In this document: in pieces, positions 16,654 through 24,493 of the stretch
Position numbering within the stretch: position 1 is the first letter of the stretch
Layout: the number at the start of each line of letters is the position of its first letter
Assembly: GCA_021295965.1 (NCBI GenBank)
Contig: JAGWBI010000014.1
Location: 1-37,257 of the forward strand
Reading direction: 5' to 3'
DNA length: 37,257 nucleotides
Source of the DNA: Dehalococcoidia bacterium
GTDB taxonomy: Bacteria; Chloroflexota; Dehalococcoidia; Lucifugimonadales; UBA3495
Position numbers and translations under genes: made by a program
Notes under the pieces: model-generated
Seen by the model: only the letters and a program-made list of their open reading frames with translations
What the model was told of the DNA's origin: nothing
Database searches by the model: none

Positions 16654-16806
16654 TTTGCGGCCTCCCGGATAAGGTCTTGGGTTCTGCGGACTGGCGTGTG
16701 ATAGGGTCAGGCTCCATTGGTCGCTGCCCATTGTAACGTTTTCGCCGCGATTCCACTTCCCCGGCGCGCTATCCGGCAAGGCAATCGCATTGCCAGTTGC
16801 GCGTAC

Positions 16807-16900
16807 GCTGCACTTCCGCCTTCGCGGGATCCAGTGGCCGCAATTGGTGGATCAGTTAACGCATGGATCGCTCGACCCCGGCTTTCGCCGGAGAAATGGG
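16807..16900. repeat. Decayed copy of the CGTCATTCCCGC inverted-repeat element
   Basis: CTTCCGCCTTCGCGGGATCCAG (about 16812-16833) and CCCCGGCTTTCGCCGGAGAAATGG (about 16876-16899) align with the two arms of the elements at 3734-3834 and 27664-27762 with several mismatches. Apart from it, the gap 16654-16990 between the gamma-glutamyltransferase start and the next stop shows no gene that I can support. Confidence 0.5.
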
Positions 16901-16990
16901 CTTGTGGACTTGGAACCCGATTACCCTTCGCAATCCAGAGACTGGCACCTGGTTACGTTCAAGTTCGAAACCACAGTATTCGTGACGCCC

Positions 16991-17311
16991 TTACACCGCA
17001 CGCTTGTCGTAGAGAACGACCATGTTCGATTTCGACGTCTCGGGGCCCTTCATGATGTGCCCCGTAAAGAGCAAACCTTTATTCAGGGCTGTCAGGTTTT
17101 GGTAGTTGGCTGACGCCAACTCCTGATCGGAAAGCGCGGTCGGATTGAAAATGTACACCCGGTTGACGTTACCGGTTCCAAGCCGGCCTCGCTTGGATAC
17201 GTATCGCATTGCAGCGGAATCCTCCGCGGCGACGCCAAAGGTGTTGAGCAACTCCCGGCGCAACTCTTGCGAAAGCTGTTGAACTGGTTTTGTGAATGGC
17301 CACAGTTTCAT
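16991..17311 (-). CDS. Small hypothetical protein (106 aa)
   Basis: The ATG at 17311 is preceded by GGAGAAAAGCA, a good ribosome binding site. The product is soluble and basic-to-neutral, with no signal peptide, Cys cluster or membrane segment. It opens with an amphipathic helix (VQQLSQELRRELLNTF) and continues with mixed alpha/beta sequence including GNVNRVYIFNP and a helical ALNKGLLFTGH. I recognise no family. It lies 79 nt downstream of the zinc-ribbon gene on the same strand, but a good terminator (17343-17370) stands between them, so it may have its own start. Confidence 0.65.
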   Translation of the reverse strand: MKLWPFTKPVQQLSQELRRELLNTFGVAAEDSAAMRYVSKRGRLGTGNVNRVYIFNPTALSDQELASANYQNLTALNKGLLFTGHIMKGPETSKSNMVVLYDKRAV

Positions 17312-17342
17312 TGCTTTTCTCCTGTCTTCGCGTGCTGATACG

Positions 17343-17370
17343 AAAAAGGGAGGCGCATTCCGCGTCTCCC
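17343..17370 (-). terminator. Intrinsic terminator after the zinc-ribbon gene
   Basis: On the minus strand GGGAGACGC (17370-17362) pairs with GCGCCTCCC (17356-17348), one mismatch in nine, with a GGAAT loop, and is followed at once by TTTTT (17347-17343). It lies 21 nt past the zinc-ribbon stop. Confidence 0.75.
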
Positions 17371-17390
17371 CTGTTTCTTCCCACGGGATC

Positions 17391-17705
17391 CTAATATCGG
17401 CCCGTGTTAGCCGGCGTGCCTTGTCTTCTGAAGCAATCGCTACAGTAAACCGGGCGGTCGCCTCTGGGCCGGAAAGGTACCGTGGTGTCCTTGCCGCATT
17501 CGGCGCAAACTACCGGGTACATCTCCCGGCCACCCCGGTCGAACCCGCTGTCGTTGCGCTGGCTTCGCCTGGCCTCGCGGCAGGACGGACAGCGTTTGGG
17601 TTCGTTGGTGTAGCCCCGTTCGGAGTGGTACGCCTGATCATCCGCGCTGAACGTGAAGGATTGGCCACACTCGGTACAGGAGAGGATTCGGTCCTCGTAA
17701 GGCAT
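17391..17705 (-). CDS. Zinc-ribbon protein (CxxC-CxxC, zf-trcl-like)
   Basis: From the ATG at 17705, behind AGGGGGCACGA, the protein has 104 residues. It carries two treble-clef/zinc-ribbon units: CTECGQSFTFSADDQAYH...CPSC (about 10-45) and CAECGKDTTVPFRP...YCSDCF (about 67-93). This pair of modules, with the phrase VPFRP near RPVYC, is common in short proteins of Chloroflexota and related phyla. The function is unknown; nucleic-acid binding or a redox/zinc role are possible. The frame is open upstream to 17753 but the ribosome binding site supports 17705. A clear terminator follows. The 5' region (17754 onward) contains repeated ACCGAAGGG motifs that could be part of a structured leader. Confidence 0.85.
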   Translation of the reverse strand: MPYEDRILSCTECGQSFTFSADDQAYHSERGYTNEPKRCPSCREARRSQRNDSGFDRGGREMYPVVCAECGKDTTVPFRPRGDRPVYCSDCFRRQGTPANTGRY

Positions 17706-17753
17706 TCGTGCCCCCTTGATATCGGATAGTTGACAAGTAGACTGGGCCACCAT

Positions 17754-18347
17754 GGTACAAGCCGCAATGAGCCTGGGAGGTCCAGAGGGGAGCTGACGAG
17801 GAACCGAAGGGTGAGCTAGGGCGCCAAGGAGCGACCGAAGGGAACTCAGAGTACCGTCACCACATAAAGAGTATCACACCACTCAAACTAAAGCGAATGC
17901 GGGATGCACATGCACATCTGTGGGCGGATGAGAACCGGCCGAGGCGCTCTCGATCAATTCTGCCCGCCGCACCCGACATTACGGCGCAGGTTTGCGTGGT
18001 AGGATAGCGTGCGATAACGCGGAGGTTTTGAAGGCGGTGTGGGATGGAAGCGGCAGAACTTGGGCGGTTTTACGGTGCTTTCCAGAATTTCCACACCCAC
18101 TTTACGCTGACCGTTGCCCGCAATCAGGTTCGGGATTTGAACCGCAATCTTTCGCTCTAGCCACCGGTGAAATCCCGAAAGTCGAGCGCAGACAAAGTGA
18201 CGGAGTGCTCTCCGATGCAAGCTTTGGGCATGGAGCCGTCTCCGACTGATGAACAGCGCGAATTGCGATTATGCAGTTGGCGTACGATTGAGGCTCCGGC
18301 AACTGTTTTCAGTGAATTCCAGCGGACCTATTCCGGAGGTTATGATC
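17754..18347. other. Gene-poor stretch with direct repeats
   Basis: About 590 nt without a gene I can defend. ACCGAAGGG occurs twice (17803-17811 and 17834-17842) in a purine-rich patch that, on the minus strand, would lie in the 5' leader of the zinc-ribbon gene. TTGACA at about 17730 on the plus strand has no convincing -10. An 88-codon minus-strand frame (17954-18220) is open but has no clear ribosome binding site or recognisable domain. A T-arm-like GGTTC-AAATCCC-GAACC hairpin near 18114-18130 (minus strand) is not part of a full tRNA. Confidence 0.4.
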
Positions 18348-19853
18348 ATGGTGGTTAAACGCCCCACTGTCGAGGAGTTTTTCCGAATCGCCGAGTCTTA
18401 CAACCTGAACCCCTCGTCGGCCGACGTGGAGTCATTCGTCGATCTGAGCCAGCCCATCCTGGACTCCTACGCCCGGCTCGACCAGCTTACCGCGCCCAGC
18501 CTGCCGGTCAAACACCCCCGATCGCCGGGAGCGCGACCCCAACCGGAGGACAATCCGTTAGGCGCCTGGTACTGGCGCACCGACATTACCGGCCCCTCGG
18601 GCGGCATTCTCTCCGGCAAGACCGTTGCCATCAAGGACAACGTCTGCGTGGCCGGCGTCCCCATGATGAACGGCACCAGCGTGCTGGAGGGGTACGTCCC
18701 CGACGTGGACGCCACCATTGTCACCCGGATACTGGACGCTGGCGGCTCCATCCGGGGCAAGGCGGTTTGCGAAAGCCTGTGCTTCTCCGGTGGCAGCCAT
18801 ACGTCGGATACCGGGCCGGTGCGCAACCCTCACGACCATGCCCGCACCGCCGGCGGCTCCTCCAGCGGCAGCGCGGCGCTGGTTGCGGCCGGCGAGGTTG
18901 ATCTGGCCATCGGTGGCGACCAGGGCGGATCCATCCGAATACCGGCCAGTTGGTGCGGCATCTACGGACTCAAGCCGACCTACGGGCTGGTCCCCTACAC
19001 CGGAGTCTTCCCCATCGAGTTGACCCTGGATCACACCGGGCCGATGGCGCGGACTGCCGCCGAGGTGGCGCAACTGCTGGAAGCAATCGCCGGCCCTGAC
19101 GGTTTGGATCCGCGCCAAGGCGCCGGCCTCGCCGGGCAAGCCTACAGCCAGGCGTTGACCGGCGACGTGTCGGGTCTTCGCCTGGGCATCGTTCGGGAGG
19201 GATTTGGCCTGCCCGAGTCTGAAGCGGACGTTGATGCGGCAGTGGAGAACGCAGCCCGCTCCTTCGAGAGCATGGGCGCGCAGGTGGGAACGGTCTCCAT
19301 TCCTTGGCACCTGGACGGCAACCACGTATGGCGGGCCATCGCGGTGGAGGGAGCCACCATGCTGATGGTGGCCGGCAACAGCATGGGCACCAACTGGAAG
19401 GGCCACTACACCACCGGATTGCAGAACGTCTATGCCCACGGCTGGCAGACCAGGGCCGACGACCTGTCGGAAACCACCAAGTTGGTCGTCCTGATGGGAC
19501 AGTACATGCAGGACCGTTATCACGGCTATTACTACGCCAAGGCGCAGAACCTGGCCCGGACGCTGACCGCCGCCTACGACCAGGCGCTCAGCGAGTACGA
19601 CCTGCTGGTGATGCCCACCCTGCCCATGAAGGCGACGGTGATCCCGCCCGCCGATTGCAGCCGCCAGGAGTACACCGACCGGGCGCTGGAAATGATCCAC
19701 AATACCTGCCCCTTCGACGTGACCGGCCACCCGGCCATCTCGGTGCCCTGCGGAACATCCGACGGCCTGCCCATCGGCATGATGCTGGTGGGACGCACGG
19801 GCGATGATGCAACCGTCCTCCGCGCCGCGGACGCCTACGGACGCCACAATTAA
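18348..19853 (+). CDS. Amidase signature family hydrolase
   Basis: The ATG at 18348 is 8 nt after GGAGG; ATG at 18342 would be too close and the upstream frame from 18249 is unsupported. The 501-residue protein has the Ser-cisSer-Lys triad: K96 in TVAIKDN, the Ser of GGSSSGSA (about 170-175) and nucleophile S195 in GGDQGGSIRIPA. GDQGGSIR places it near bacterial aliphatic/enantioselective amidases rather than GatA. Such enzymes cleave carboxamides to acids and ammonia in the cytoplasm. The N-terminal 60 residues are helical, as in those amidases. Thirteen nt downstream begins a DUF1989 protein, a family often linked to urea or ureide nitrogen use, so a nitrogen-scavenging role is likely. Confidence 0.93.
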   Translation: MVVKRPTVEEFFRIAESYNLNPSSADVESFVDLSQPILDSYARLDQLTAPSLPVKHPRSPGARPQPEDNPLGAWYWRTDITGPSGGILSGKTVAIKDNVCVAGVPMMNGTSVLEGYVPDVDATIVTRILDAGGSIRGKAVCESLCFSGGSHTSDTGPVRNPHDHARTAGGSSSGSAALVAAGEVDLAIGGDQGGSIRIPASWCGIYGLKPTYGLVPYTGVFPIELTLDHTGPMARTAAEVAQLLEAIAGPDGLDPRQGAGLAGQAYSQALTGDVSGLRLGIVREGFGLPESEADVDAAVENAARSFESMGAQVGTVSIPWHLDGNHVWRAIAVEGATMLMVAGNSMGTNWKGHYTTGLQNVYAHGWQTRADDLSETTKLVVLMGQYMQDRYHGYYYAKAQNLARTLTAAYDQALSEYDLLVMPTLPMKATVIPPADCSRQEYTDRALEMIHNTCPFDVTGHPAISVPCGTSDGLPIGMMLVGRTGDDATVLRAADAYGRHN

Positions 19854-19866
19854 TACGGGAGGTCCC

Positions 19867-20694
19867 ATGCCAGCGCCCAGAGTGATTTATCAACCCAAAC
19901 CCGGCAGCCCCATCGACGTGGACCGCGAATTTTACGGGCGCCTCGGCCGGGAGACGGAAAGCCGGAGCCTGGTTGAACGGTACGTGGTGCCGATGCGTTC
20001 CGGCAAAGCCTGGCCGGTGCTGGCCGGCCAGATTTGTCGCATCGTCGTGGTGGAAGGGGCGCAGGTTGCCGACTTCAACGCGTGGAACCTGAACAATCCC
20101 CGGGAACGGTTCTGGGCCGCCCGCACCAAGCAGTTGCACCGGGCCCACGTCAGCACGTACGACCGGCTGTGGTCCTGTCTCCCTTACCTCCGGCCCATGC
20201 TCACCATCACCGGCGACACGGTGAACTATCCGCTGGACGAAGACGGCGCCGGATGCCATGACCTCCTTGGCACCCGCTGCGATCCCTACGTTCACAAGAT
20301 GCTGAACGGTGAGGATTTCGACTACTGCTGCCACTCAAACCTGGTTCGAGCGATCACACCGTACCATCTCAACGAAAGCGACGTTCACGACGTGCTTAAC
20401 ATCTTCCAAGTGACCGGACTGACGCAGGACGACCGCTATTTCGTGAAACCGTCCCCGGCCAAGCAGGGTGACTATTTCGAATTCTTTGCGGAGATCGACC
20501 TGCTTTGTGCCATTTCCACCTGCCCCCACGGTGACCTGTCCGTCCAGGTGTGGGGAGAAGACGCCGGCGACCCCATCGACACCTGCCACCCCCTGGGCGT
20601 GGAGATCTATCAACCTGAACCGGGCCTCCTGGAGGGGTGGCAATCGCCCCCGACGGTCGATTACCGCGGCATCCACGGGCTTGACCGGCCATGA
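19867..20694 (+). CDS. DUF1989 / urea carboxylase-associated family protein
   Basis: The ATG at 19867 follows GGGAGGTCCC, 13 nt after the amidase stop. The 275-residue product matches the urea carboxylase-associated (DUF1989) family by its order of motifs: a VPMRSGKAWPVLAGQ start near residue 40, VADFNAWN near 70, FWAARTKQLH, GCHDLLGTRCD near 135, and GDYFEFFAEIDLLCAISTCPHGDLS near 200-225. The conserved Cys and His residues suggest a metal site. Family members usually sit beside urea carboxylase, guanidine carboxylase or allophanate hydrolase genes and some are linked to carboxyguanidine deimination; the activity of this one is unknown. Here the partner is an amidase. Members in canonical systems often occur as pairs; only one is present. 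Confidence 0.88.
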   Translation: MPAPRVIYQPKPGSPIDVDREFYGRLGRETESRSLVERYVVPMRSGKAWPVLAGQICRIVVVEGAQVADFNAWNLNNPRERFWAARTKQLHRAHVSTYDRLWSCLPYLRPMLTITGDTVNYPLDEDGAGCHDLLGTRCDPYVHKMLNGEDFDYCCHSNLVRAITPYHLNESDVHDVLNIFQVTGLTQDDRYFVKPSPAKQGDYFEFFAEIDLLCAISTCPHGDLSVQVWGEDAGDPIDTCHPLGVEIYQPEPGLLEGWQSPPTVDYRGIHGLDRP

Positions 20695-20718
20695 GATTCC
20701 AGTTTCATTGGCGCCCAC

Positions 20719-20830
20719 TTTTGTCATTGCGAGCGCAACGTGGCAATCTGGTTGCTGGAGGCGTCGTCGCTCGGGAAGCGAGATTGCCAGATTTGTCAAA
20801 GATCGGGCTTCGCTCCTCGCAATGACAAAA
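20719..20830. repeat. 112-bp inverted-repeat element (TTGTCATTGCGAG ends)
   Basis: TTTTGTCATTGCGAG (20719-20733) and CTCGCAATGACAAAA (20816-20830) are perfect 15-bp terminal inverted repeats. Inside, GTGGCAATCTGG and AGATTGCCAGAT form a second imperfect pair. It resembles the TCATTGCGAG/GGCAATCT elements seen in many bacterial genomes and has no coding capacity. It separates the DUF1989 gene from the epimerase gene and so may end the amidase operon. Confidence 0.8.
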
Positions 20831-20864
20831 CCGGAAGACGTTTGAGAAGTAGCCGGAGGAAATC

Positions 20865-21695
20865 ATGATAGTAGTAACCGGAGCGGCGGGCAGGCTGGGC
20901 CGCCGGGTGGTGCAGTTGCTCGTGGACCGCGATCGGGAAGTCCTGGCAACGGACCAACTGGATGCCGATGATCTGCCGGCGAAGTTCGTGCGCTGCGACC
21001 TCAAAGACGCCCAGGCGGTGGGGGACATCCTCAAAGGCGCAGAAGCGGTGATTCATATGGGGGCTATCCCCGGACCGTTGCGGGAAGACCCCAGGGTGAT
21101 TTTCGACAACAACGTGTCCTGCGACTTCAACGTCATGATGTCGGCGGCGGAGTTGGGGCTGCGGCGGGTGGTTTTTTCGTCCAGCGCCTTCGGCATGGGT
21201 TGGGCCCACGACGGCAACGCCTTCGTGCCGCGGTATCTGCCGTTGGACGAGGAACATCCCATGATGCCCTTCGAACCCTACGGTCTGTCCAAGCAGGTCG
21301 GAGAGGACATCGGCCGGATGATCGCCCGCAATTCGCCCACCACAGTGGTCAGCCTGCGGTTCACCAACGTCGCCCTCCCCGAAGTCCAGGCGGAGTTTCC
21401 CTGGCCGGCTCCCACGCCGGAGAACCCCCTGACGCTGGTGATGTGGGCCTACGCCGACGCCCGGGACGTGGCCGAGGCCCAGGTTCTGGCCGTGGACGCC
21501 GAGATTGAGGAGTATGAGGCATTCATGCTCGCCCAGCCATCCAGCCGCTTCAACGAACCCACTATCGACATAGTAAAAAACAACTTCGGCGACCGAGTGG
21601 AGATACGAGACGGACTGAGCGGCGCCGCCAGCGTCATCAGCACGGAAAAGGCGCAGCGGATGCTGGGCTGGAGACCCCGCCACGATTGGCGATAG
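20865..21695 (+). CDS. NAD-dependent epimerase/dehydratase (extended SDR)
   Basis: The 276-residue protein starts MIVVTGAAGRLGRRVVQLLV, the TGxxGxxG dinucleotide site, behind CGGAGGAAATC. The SDR active-site residues appear as FSSSAFGMGW (Ser near 105) and EPYGLSKQVGE (Tyr and Lys near 142-146). It is short compared with sugar-nucleotide epimerases (about 310-340) and lacks their long C-terminal substrate domain, which resembles uronate dehydrogenase-like or other small SDRs. Substrate cannot be named. It is 21 nt upstream of a luciferase-like monooxygenase and likely cotranscribed; the pairing of SDR and flavin enzyme suits stepwise oxidation of one substrate. Confidence 0.9.
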   Translation: MIVVTGAAGRLGRRVVQLLVDRDREVLATDQLDADDLPAKFVRCDLKDAQAVGDILKGAEAVIHMGAIPGPLREDPRVIFDNNVSCDFNVMMSAAELGLRRVVFSSSAFGMGWAHDGNAFVPRYLPLDEEHPMMPFEPYGLSKQVGEDIGRMIARNSPTTVVSLRFTNVALPEVQAEFPWPAPTPENPLTLVMWAYADARDVAEAQVLAVDAEIEEYEAFMLAQPSSRFNEPTIDIVKNNFGDRVEIRDGLSGAASVISTEKAQRMLGWRPRHDWR

Positions 21696-21716
21696 GAAAG
21701 GAGGACCGCATCCATC

Positions 21717-22769
21717 ATGAAGTTTGCCCTGTTTTTGTTGGGCTCCTGGACGGAGCCGGAAACCAGCGCCCAAAGCCGGATCTTTGGCGAGATGCTGGAA
21801 CAGATCGAATACGCGGAAGAGTTGGGGTTCGATTCAATCTGGATTGCGGAGCACCACTCCAGCCGCTACGGGATATGTCCCTCGCTGATGCCGCTACTGA
21901 CCCACATCGCCGCCCGCACCAAAAAGATTCGCATCGGGGCCGGCGTCAGCGTCCTGCCCTTCTACAACCCCATTTTCCTGGCTGAAGAAAGCGCCATGCT
22001 GGACGTGCTCAGCAACGGCCGGCTGGATTTCGGGGTTGGCCGTGGCTCGGCTGATTACGAGTATGGCAACTTCAACATCGATATGGACACGCGCGACGTT
22101 CGCACCCAGGAGGTGTTGGACATCATTCTGGGGCTGTGGACGCAGTCGGATTTCTCCTATCAGGGCGAGTTCTACCAGGTGAAAGACCTGACCATTGCTC
22201 CCTCGCCCGTGCAAAAGCCCCATCCGCCGGTGTACATGGCGGTGTCGCGCACGCCGGCCAGCGTGGACGTCGCAGTGTCGCGAGACCTGCCCATCCTGAC
22301 CAGCTTTTCGACGCCGGAGGCGGACAACCTGGGACTGTTTTCGCTATACGCGGAACGCTGCGCCGCGGCCGGAAAGGATCTGCCCGTGGGCGAGATGCCC
22401 TACTTCCGATACGTGCATCTGGATGAGGACGAGCACACGGCTCAGGAATACCCCCGTGAGTCCATCAGGTGGGTGCGCGACCTGGCCACCTACCGGCGCA
22501 CGCTGACCCGCGGCGACGAGATCAACGTGGACCTGGACCACTGGCGGACGATTCGCACCACCGAGCCGCCCAGCTACGAGTCGGAACTGGAGGGCACCGT
22601 GTACTTCGGCACACCGGACGATTGCGTGCGGAGAATAGAGAAATTGCGGGACGGACACGGCATCGAGTACTTTGGCGCGTGCATGTCCTTCGGCAGCATG
22701 GAACACGCCAGGGTAATGCGCTCCATGGAGCTTTTCGCCAGGGAAGTGATGCCCAAGTTCCGGGAGTAA
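21717..22769 (+). CDS. LLM-class flavin-dependent oxidoreductase (luciferase-like), copy 2
   Basis: The 350-residue TIM-barrel protein begins MKFALFLLGSW and shows LGFDSIWIAEHHSSRYG near residue 38-54, IRIGAGVSVLPFYNPIFLAEESAMLDVLSNGR near 72-103 and DFGVGRGS near 105. QKPHPPVYMAVSRTPAS near 163 and FGTPDDCVRRIEKL near 300 are typical for the luciferase-like family. The EHHSSRYG form is closer to bacterial-luciferase alpha-type members than the copy at 12640. It should bind reduced FMN and oxygenate a small molecule. AAAGGAGG lies upstream of the ATG. It is the second gene of a two-gene unit with the SDR; a gap of about 300 nt follows. Confidence 0.92.
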   Translation: MKFALFLLGSWTEPETSAQSRIFGEMLEQIEYAEELGFDSIWIAEHHSSRYGICPSLMPLLTHIAARTKKIRIGAGVSVLPFYNPIFLAEESAMLDVLSNGRLDFGVGRGSADYEYGNFNIDMDTRDVRTQEVLDIILGLWTQSDFSYQGEFYQVKDLTIAPSPVQKPHPPVYMAVSRTPASVDVAVSRDLPILTSFSTPEADNLGLFSLYAERCAAAGKDLPVGEMPYFRYVHLDEDEHTAQEYPRESIRWVRDLATYRRTLTRGDEINVDLDHWRTIRTTEPPSYESELEGTVYFGTPDDCVRRIEKLRDGHGIEYFGACMSFGSMEHARVMRSMELFAREVMPKFRE

Positions 22770-23075
22770 ACCGGCCCCGCTCGACCGCCACGGGACGAAT
22801 CCGCCGCTCTCTCCGGGCAACGCGGCCGGAACGCATCGTCGCGCAAACGCAGCCGACACCGCCGCGTTAATCGAAACCCTGTCGGGCGTCTCGTGGCGTC
22901 TCCGACGCAAATCCCCGCAATCTGACGAGGCTGGCTCCGCACGTCGCGCAGCCGGCGATGGTTAGTGAACCGTCGGGTTGCTCGGTGCGTATTAATCTAT
23001 GCATGGGAACTCATAACCATATTCAGACCCCCATAAGTTTGGATAGGAGCGGAATCAGAAAACAGGAGGTTTCCA
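22770..23075. other. Intergenic stretch without a supported gene
   Basis: About 300 nt between a luciferase-like gene and the secreted repeat protein. The only readable signal is AGGAGG about 9 nt before the ATG at 23076. The region just upstream (about 22985-23040) turns AT-richer and probably holds the promoter, but I cannot pick a convincing -35/-10 pair. Confidence 0.4.
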
Positions 23076-24239
23076 ATGAGGAACTGCCAAACTATACGGA
23101 AACAACGCGCCTCTATTGCCATGATGTGGCTCGGCATCGCGGCCGCGATTCTGATCGTTCTGCTCGGAGCGGCGGCAACATCGCGGACGGCCTCGGCAAA
23201 CACTCTTGACCGAACTGACCTGGAAATCGTGTATTGCAACGGCGATGGGGTCGCCATGTCCTGGCGCACCGAGAACGATGGGCGGGCCGCAGCGCCCGAC
23301 GGCTGGAAGGTGGAGCGAAGCCATCAGGATTCAGAAGGAAACCCGGTGGTACAGACCTTCACGTTCATCGGCGATGAAGCCGACGCCTTGCATACGTCCA
23401 ACCAGGAATACTGGGACTGGGTGGACAAGAGCGTTGATCGGAACGTTCCATACATCTACCGCATCAGGGCCATCAACGCGGACGGATCCGACATGGACGG
23501 GAGAGCCTGGTCGCGGAATGCTCCCGCTGAATGTACTGCGGACCCCATCGATGAACCCGGCATATCCGTGCCCGCGTGCCAGGACATCGGGGTATCGATG
23601 TTTTGGCATACCAAGAACACCGGTCAGGCCGCAGCGCCCGACGGCTGGAAGGTGGAGCGAAGCCACCAGGATTCAGAAGGAACCTGGGTGGTCCAGATCT
23701 TCACCTTCATCGGCGCGGACTCCGACGCTCTCCACACCATCGATAATGAACACTGGGACTGGGTGGACACCAGCGCTTACCGGTACGTGGACTACAACTA
23801 CCGCGTCAGGGCCATCAACGCCGACGGATCAGACCTGGTCGGCAGAACCTGGTCAAGGTATGCCGCAGCCATCTGCAGGGGAGGGAGCCTCCATCAGCCT
23901 GGCATATCGGTGCCGCGGTTGACGGAAAAGGGCGTCTCGATGTTCTGGCATACCAGGAACCGGGGCCAGGCCGAACCTCCGGACGGATGGAAGGTCGAGC
24001 GCAGGCACTGGGATTCCGGAGGCTGGGTAGTTCGGACCTTCACGTTCATAGGCGCCGATGCCGACGCTCTCCAAACCCACAGCGAACTGTACTGGGACTG
24101 GGTGGACGAAGAGGCCGGTTTCGACGAGGACTACACCTACCGCGTCAGGGCCATCAACGCCGACGGGACGGACATGGACGGCAGAACCTGGTCGCGGCGC
24201 GCTCCCGTGGAGGGTTGCCCGTGTGACGATAAGCGGTGA
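23076..24239 (+). CDS. Secreted protein with three fibronectin-III-like repeats
   Basis: The 387-residue product has a basic start, a hydrophobic helix (MMWLGIAAAILIVLLGAAA, residues 16-34) and an ASA-N signal peptidase site near residue 41, so export is likely. The rest is three repeats of about 105-114 residues. Each has a first Cys or hydrophobic strand, a variable MSWRT or MFWHT, DGWKVER, a strand with TFTFIG, YWDWVD or HWDWVD, then YRVRAINADG and a final GRxWSR. The pattern of W, Y and RVRAINADG is that of fibronectin type III domains. Cys pairs at the repeat starts and ends suggest disulfides. There is no sortase, S-layer or membrane anchor, and no enzyme domain. Repeats 1 and 2 are nearly identical in DNA over 55 bp, so they duplicated recently. 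Probably a binding or adhesion protein. Confidence 0.85.
   Translation: MRNCQTIRKQRASIAMMWLGIAAAILIVLLGAAATSRTASANTLDRTDLEIVYCNGDGVAMSWRTENDGRAAAPDGWKVERSHQDSEGNPVVQTFTFIGDEADALHTSNQEYWDWVDKSVDRNVPYIYRIRAINADGSDMDGRAWSRNAPAECTADPIDEPGISVPACQDIGVSMFWHTKNTGQAAAPDGWKVERSHQDSEGTWVVQIFTFIGADSDALHTIDNEHWDWVDTSAYRYVDYNYRVRAINADGSDLVGRTWSRYAAAICRGGSLHQPGISVPRLTEKGVSMFWHTRNRGQAEPPDGWKVERRHWDSGGWVVRTFTFIGADADALQTHSELYWDWVDEEAGFDEDYTYRVRAINADGTDMDGRTWSRRAPVEGCPCDDKR
23286..23682 (+). repeat. Tandem coding repeat, two near-identical 55-bp segments
   Basis: Positions 23286-23340 and 23628-23682 differ at one base (T versus C) and are 342 nt (114 codons) apart. They encode the same part of repeats 1 and 2 of the secreted protein. 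The corresponding segment of repeat 3 is more diverged. This suggests recent duplication or gene conversion. Confidence 0.8.
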
Positions 24240-24271
24240 GGAGCGTTACGAAAAACTCGAGGCGATTGCCA

Positions 24272-24302
24272 GCCACCCGGAGGATATGTCCAACCGGGTG
24301 GC
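24272..24302 (+). terminator. GC-rich hairpin after the secreted repeat protein
   Basis: GCCACCCGG (24272-24280) pairs perfectly with CCGGGTGGC (24294-24302) around a 13-nt loop, followed by CGTACATTTTA. The weak T-tract makes it a moderate terminator candidate; it lies 33 nt after the stop at 24239 and before the next promoter. Confidence 0.45.
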
Positions 24303-24333
24303 CGTACATTTTACGGGCCATGGCCGGTTGGCG

Positions 24334-24342
24334 TGATATAGT
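24334..24342 (+). promoter_or_regulatory. Extended -10 promoter candidate for the SMP-30/PuuE unit
   Basis: TGATATAGT is the extended -10 form TG-n-TATAGT. No strong -35 is present, as is usual for this class. It would give a leader of about 145 nt before the ATG at 24494. Confidence 0.35.
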
Positions 24343-24493
24343 CAGCAACAAACCGGCGCCGGAGAATTGCCAATATCACAATCGCGCTGGCCGCAGCGAG
24401 ACGCATCAGTCAAACCGCGCGCAACCACGCGAGGGCCCGCCGGTAAATCAGAGAAGCGACACCGTTCAGACCAACCCACGGCAGGAGGGAGCC

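Noticed and set aside
18114-18130. tRNA-like T-arm (GGTTC-AAATCCC-GAACC)
   Set aside because: No acceptor, D or anticodon arms can be formed around it.
17954-18220. 88-codon minus-strand frame in the gene-poor region
   Set aside because: No ribosome binding site or recognisable domain; composition compatible with chance. Left as unassigned.
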